64,000 nt of DNA from Pollutiaquabacter sp046052345. Lineage in GTDB: Bacteria > Bacteroidota > Bacteroidia > AKYH767-A > 2013-40CM-41-45. Numbering within the stretch: the stretch's first letter is position 1; the number at the start of each line of letters is the position of its first letter. The stretch covers positions 62,001 through 126,000 of the forward strand of contig JBJOMN010000010.1 of assembly GCA_046052345.1 (NCBI GenBank). The letters are read 5' to 3'. The position numbers and the translations under genes are program-made. Under the pieces are notes generated by a model that was given only the letters and a program-made list of their open reading frames with translations, searched no databases and had not been told where the DNA came from. Positions 61,232 through 64,000 of this stretch are shown one piece after another.

Positions 61232-62827
61232 TCACTTCAATAACTTAACTGTTTTAATTCCCTCCTCAGAGGAAATGACCAGATGATACGCTCCGGCTGG
61301 TAACAGTGAAACTGATGAGAGTGAAATGTGATGCTTGCCGGGAGCCAAATCGTATGTTCCGAGGTCGGCCACCATCCTGCCTTGCACATCGTAAAGGCGG
61401 ATCTGACCGGTGAAGCGTTCCGTGAAAGCGGCTTCCAGCACAGATTCATTGTTGACCGGGTTCGGGTAGATGTTGGCGGCGCTCAGGATCATCAGTTCAC
61501 GGATACCGACAGAGTAGGAGGAGTTCTGGCAATCGTAGTTCGCCCAACCCGCTGTCCAATCGGAGTTTCCGAAGGCGCCTTTGTAGGTGACGACATCAAA
61601 GAACGGGTCTTGCAGGTTCTGGGCGCTGAAATCCGCACCGGAAAGAAGCGGGGAACCCGACTGAGGTATGAAGTTGGGAGCGGAGTAATTGTACGGTGCG
61701 GTAAGCTGAAGGTCCGTCGGTGCCGCCAGCAGCGAATTTCCGTAAGCGCTCGTTCCGTACCACGTCGAGATATCGAAGGTGCTGCCGGAAGCTACCGCGA
61801 GGGGTGTGGTGCAACCTGCCCAGACGGAATTCCTCACTTGTAATTCATCAGCAGTTGCATTCGCTTCGCAATTCGCCCCGTCCACTAACAGTCCGGTTGG
61901 ATAACCGGCAACGGCGGAATTATAGATGCAGGACTTTGAACTGCGACGTATGTGAGCTCCCCGTTTATAGTTACTGTTATAGGTATTCCCTCCGCCTGTG
62001 ATCGGTCCGATGAGGGTGACATTCGAGTACTTGGCATTGGTGAACGGCGTATTCAGTGTGCCGCTGGCATCGTTATCCGATTCGAAACCGTTGGAACCGG
62101 AAATATCGGCTACTGCGGAATCGCGTAACCCTACCAGGAATTGCATCCGACCGTTGAATCCGTAGTCGGTATCGAAGTCGTCATCCAGGCCGCGGTAGGC
62201 GATCAGGTGCTTCGCATTCACCGTGCCTCCGAAGCATTCGTAGGAATCATCGCCCGAATAGCTCACCATGACATAATCTATGAGAGTGCTGTTTCCGACA
62301 CTTCCCAGTGTCAGGCCGTTGATCTCATTATTGGGCATGAAGGCGATACCGGGAAATTCAATGCGGACATACCGCAAGATGCCCGAATTATCACCCGGAA
62401 GAGTGCCGCCGTAAAGTCCTTTTACCGGATCAAGTCCGCCTTCGATAAGCTTCTCTCCGGCCGGATCGTTCAACGGAGCCCTTCCGAGAATGATTAATCC
62501 GCCCCAGTCACCATAGGTGCGCGACCCGGCAGGCTCGTTGGAAGTGAAAACTATTGGTTGGGAAGCCGTTCCGTCAGCCAGGATCTTTGAGCCGCGTGTG
62601 ATGATAAGAGTTCCCTTCGAGGCCTTGTCACCCTTGATCACCGTACCCGGTGAGATGGTGAGCTCGGCATTGTTGGTCACATAGACAAAACCGCTCAGAA
62701 GATAAATGTTATTGCTGGTCCACGTTGTGTTGGACGTAATGTCGCCGGAAACCGTCACGACATTCTGCGAGGATGCGCTCATGGTGCACCACAGCAGTAC
62801 AGAAAAGGCAAGTAGGGGATTTTTCAT
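61232..62827 (-). CDS. T9SS type A sorted surface protein of the Pho cluster
   Basis: 531-aa exported protein. Signal peptide MKNPLLAFSVLLWCTMSASS. The body begins VVTVSGDITSNTTWTSNNIYLLSGFVYVTNNAELTISPGTVIKGD and continues with strand-turn repeats (TLIITRGSKILADGTASQPIVFTSNEPAG, YVRIEFPGIAFMPNNEINGLTLGSVGN) suggesting a right-handed beta-helix. A conserved-looking acidic patch follows (YSGDDSYECFGG, GLDDDFDTDYGFNGRMQF, GFESDNDASG) that could bind metal. The C-terminal 80 residues (AANIYPNPVNNESVLEAAF to GIKTVKLLK) are a type A T9SS sorting domain. No catalytic family recognised. Phased Pho boxes lie upstream and a terminator downstream. Confidence 0.85.
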   Translation of the reverse strand: MKNPLLAFSVLLWCTMSASSQNVVTVSGDITSNTTWTSNNIYLLSGFVYVTNNAELTISPGTVIKGDKASKGTLIITRGSKILADGTASQPIVFTSNEPAGSRTYGDWGGLIILGRAPLNDPAGEKLIEGGLDPVKGLYGGTLPGDNSGILRYVRIEFPGIAFMPNNEINGLTLGSVGNSTLIDYVMVSYSGDDSYECFGGTVNAKHLIAYRGLDDDFDTDYGFNGRMQFLVGLRDSAVADISGSNGFESDNDASGTLNTPFTNAKYSNVTLIGPITGGGNTYNSNYKRGAHIRRSSKSCIYNSAVAGYPTGLLVDGANCEANATADELQVRNSVWAGCTTPLAVASGSTFDISTWYGTSAYGNSLLAAPTDLQLTAPYNYSAPNFIPQSGSPLLSGADFSAQNLQDPFFDVVTYKGAFGNSDWTAGWANYDCQNSSYSVGIRELMILSAANIYPNPVNNESVLEAAFTERFTGQIRLYDVQGRMVADLGTYDLAPGKHHISLSSVSLLPAGAYHLVISSEEGIKTVKLLK

Positions 62828-62849
62828 GGGTCAGGATTTAGATTTGACC

Positions 62850-62927
62850 CGAAAATATCCCTGCCTCGTTACCCGAATGTTAATGAGGTATCAAGAATGA
62901 ATTAGGAAAAAGTGAACGTATTGTAAA
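62850..62927 (-). promoter_or_regulatory. promoter and extended Pho-box array of the T9SS gene
   Basis: -7 element TATTTTCG on the minus strand at 62850-62857, 22 nt before the ATG. Upstream of it, on the plus strand, pentamers occur at every 11 bp: GTTAC (62868), GTTAA (62879), ATCAA (62890), ATTAG (62901), GTGAA (62912), GTAAA (62923). The second box is where the -33 element would be, as expected for PhoB-type activation that replaces a poor -33. Confidence 0.65.
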
Positions 62928-62939
62928 CAATCGGTTGCT

Positions 62940-63608
62940 TCACAACACCAAACGGTAACCGATACCCTTCTGGGTCTGGATGATGCCGTCGGTGATTTTC
63001 TTTCTTATGCGAAGCACATGGACATCAATGGTCCGGTCCTTTTCATCGCCTTCACGCTTCCAGACTTTTTCAAAGATCTCATCCCTTGAAAACACCTTGG
63101 CAGGCTGACTGGCAAGCAAGTATAATAATTCGAATTCCTTGCGTGAGAGCTGAATGAGCTGCTGATTGAAATGGACCGTATAGCCGTCACGGTCGATATG
63201 CAGCTTGTTGGAATTACGTTCTGACAGCAATGATATGCTGCTGCCGCCTATGCCCATACGCTTCGAAAGTCGCGTTAAAAAGGCGTTTTTTCTGAGTGGC
63301 TTTGAAACATAATCGTCTGCACCGGCCTTGAAGGAGGAAATTTCTGATTCAGCCTCCTGCGAAGAGGAAATCATGACCGTCGTCAAAGGACCATTTCCGA
63401 ATTCGCTTTTAATCAGAAAACAAAGCTCAAGGGCAGCCACCTCCTGCCGGTCACTGTCGATGACCACGGCGTCCGGGCGAATCCTTCGTATATCCGAAAG
63501 AGCGGAAGCAAGATGGGTGCAAAGGAAGAAGTCAAAACCGTTCGATGAAGCAACAGAGATCAGCTGCTCCGGAATGGAATGGTCGGAAACATACAGGACT
63601 CTTCTCAT
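62940..63608 (-). CDS. PhoB-like response regulator with atypical receiver and winged-helix output
   Basis: 222 aa. The receiver-like N-domain starts MRRVLYVSDHSIPEQL, where the canonical acidic pair (VDDE) is reduced to a single Asp; the phosphoacceptor-like Asp in DAVVIDSDRQ and the Lys in YVSKPLR remain. The C-terminal 100 residues are a standard OmpR/PhoB winged helix: FNQQLIQLSRKEFELLYLLASQPAKVFSRDEIFEKVWK and DRTIDVHVLRIRKKI, ending QKGIGYRLVL. It is the likely reader of the Pho boxes. ATG at 63608 overlaps the preceding regulator stop (ATGA); the longer frame lies inside that gene. Confidence 0.88.
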   Translation of the reverse strand: MRRVLYVSDHSIPEQLISVASSNGFDFFLCTHLASALSDIRRIRPDAVVIDSDRQEVAALELCFLIKSEFGNGPLTTVMISSSQEAESEISSFKAGADDYVSKPLRKNAFLTRLSKRMGIGGSSISLLSERNSNKLHIDRDGYTVHFNQQLIQLSRKEFELLYLLASQPAKVFSRDEIFEKVWKREGDEKDRTIDVHVLRIRKKITDGIIQTQKGIGYRLVL

Positions 63609-63994
63609 TGGTGGCTTTCGCTGGCCTGCAGGATCTCCCTCACCAATCCTAATATGACGCTCGGTCGGATCGGCTTGGTGATATAATGCTCGCCACCGGC
63701 TTCGGCGGCCTGCATCGTGGTGTATTCGTCGGAGTCCGCAGTGAGGAAGAGTATCGGGATGGCTCTCAAGGTCTCGTTTTGTTTGAGGTCTCGGCACACC
63801 TCTATGCCGCTGCGACCGTGCATCCGGATGTCCAGGATGATAAGATCAGGCAGAACCTCATATGCCTTCTTCAGACATTCATTTCCGTCAAAGGCGCAAT
63901 GTACTTCGTAGTCCTCCTTGCTCAGATTGTACGAAAGTATTTCGACGATGTCCGGTTCATCATCCACCACTAATATCTTAGGTCGCTCGTTCAT
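63605..63994 (-). CDS. receiver-only response regulator
   Basis: 129-aa single receiver domain, complete within the window if ATG 63994 is the start (a GTG at the very edge, 64000, is also in frame). Canonical residues: VVDDEPDIVEILSYNL (acid pair), IILDIRMHGRSGIEVC (phosphoacceptor Asp), FLTADSDE (Thr), ITKPIRP (Lys). The sequence style is that of PhoB-type regulators of Bacteroidota, but the DNA-binding domain is missing; that domain is supplied by the overlapping next gene. The cognate kinase (PhoR-like) is not in the window and may lie beyond the right edge. Confidence 0.85.
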   Translation of the reverse strand: MNERPKILVVDDEPDIVEILSYNLSKEDYEVHCAFDGNECLKKAYEVLPDLIILDIRMHGRSGIEVCRDLKQNETLRAIPILFLTADSDEYTTMQAAEAGGEHYITKPIRPSVILGLVREILQASESHQ

Positions 63995-64000
63995 AGGCAC

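Overview
The window is a gene-dense stretch (about 54 protein genes, mid-50s % GC by eye) of a Bacteroidota chromosome. The evidence is a SusC/SusD pair, type IX secretion (T9SS) type A sorting domains, the small families DUF4294, DUF4295 and DUF5916, the order rpmG-DUF4295-ftsY, and promoters of the Bacteroidota type (-7 element TAnnTTyG) with few Shine-Dalgarno sites. Class or genus cannot be fixed from sequence alone. I saw no tRNA, rRNA, CRISPR array, insertion sequence or prophage, and no gene-free gap above 300 bp.

Layout. 1-5.2 kb (+): arginase (cut by the left edge), argS, a cyclic-nucleotide-binding histidine kinase and two small lipoproteins. 5.2-10.7 kb (-): FAA hydrolase, DnaQ-like exonuclease, 2-oxoacid dehydrogenase E2, a large GT2 fusion, recR. 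10.7-14.1 kb (+): a sodium:solute symporter and two envelope proteins sharing a double-psi-barrel-like end. 14.1-17.4 kb (-): inositol phosphatase, lgt, mtaB. 17.5-27.0 kb: peptide-binding lipoprotein, a dihydroorotase homologue with BatA on the opposite strand, Xaa-Pro peptidase, rpmG-DUF4295-ftsY-rimO. 27.1-32.2 kb (-): T9SS cargo, lolA, a LolD-like ATPase, a DUF5916 outer-membrane protein. 32.3-37.9 kb (+): DinB-like protein, sucC, agmatinase, fatty acid hydroxylase, accC, DUF4294. 37.9-42.1 kb (-): a tightly overlapped polysaccharide-initiation operon. 42.2 kb: pcm. 43.0-48.4 kb (-): susC-susD-lipoprotein operon. 48.7-51.1 kb (-): smpB and an Nramp-UspA fusion. 51.2-52.3 kb (+): pyrD.

The most coherent and interesting part is 52.3-64.0 kb, all on the minus strand. 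It is a phosphate-starvation regulon: two PhoB-like response regulators (one receiver-only, one with an atypical receiver plus DNA-binding domain), a T9SS-exported surface protein, a TonB-dependent receptor, a phosphate-selective porin, pstS, pstC, pstA, pstB and phoU. In front of the T9SS protein, the receptor and the porin I find arrays of GTTAA/GTTAC-type pentamers repeated with an exact 11-bp phase, the geometry of PhoB/PhoP boxes in other phyla. This argues that the uncharacterised secreted protein and receptor are a phosphate (or phosphate-ester) capture system co-regulated with Pst. PstC also carries a periplasmic insert resembling a piece of PstS.

Other points are a recurring -7 motif (TAnnTTyG) 6-45 nt from many start codons, which implies very short or leaderless mRNAs; a dihydroorotase homologue lacking most metal ligands; an Lgt lacking the usual active-site His; and two genes whose stop codon lies in the loop of their own terminator.
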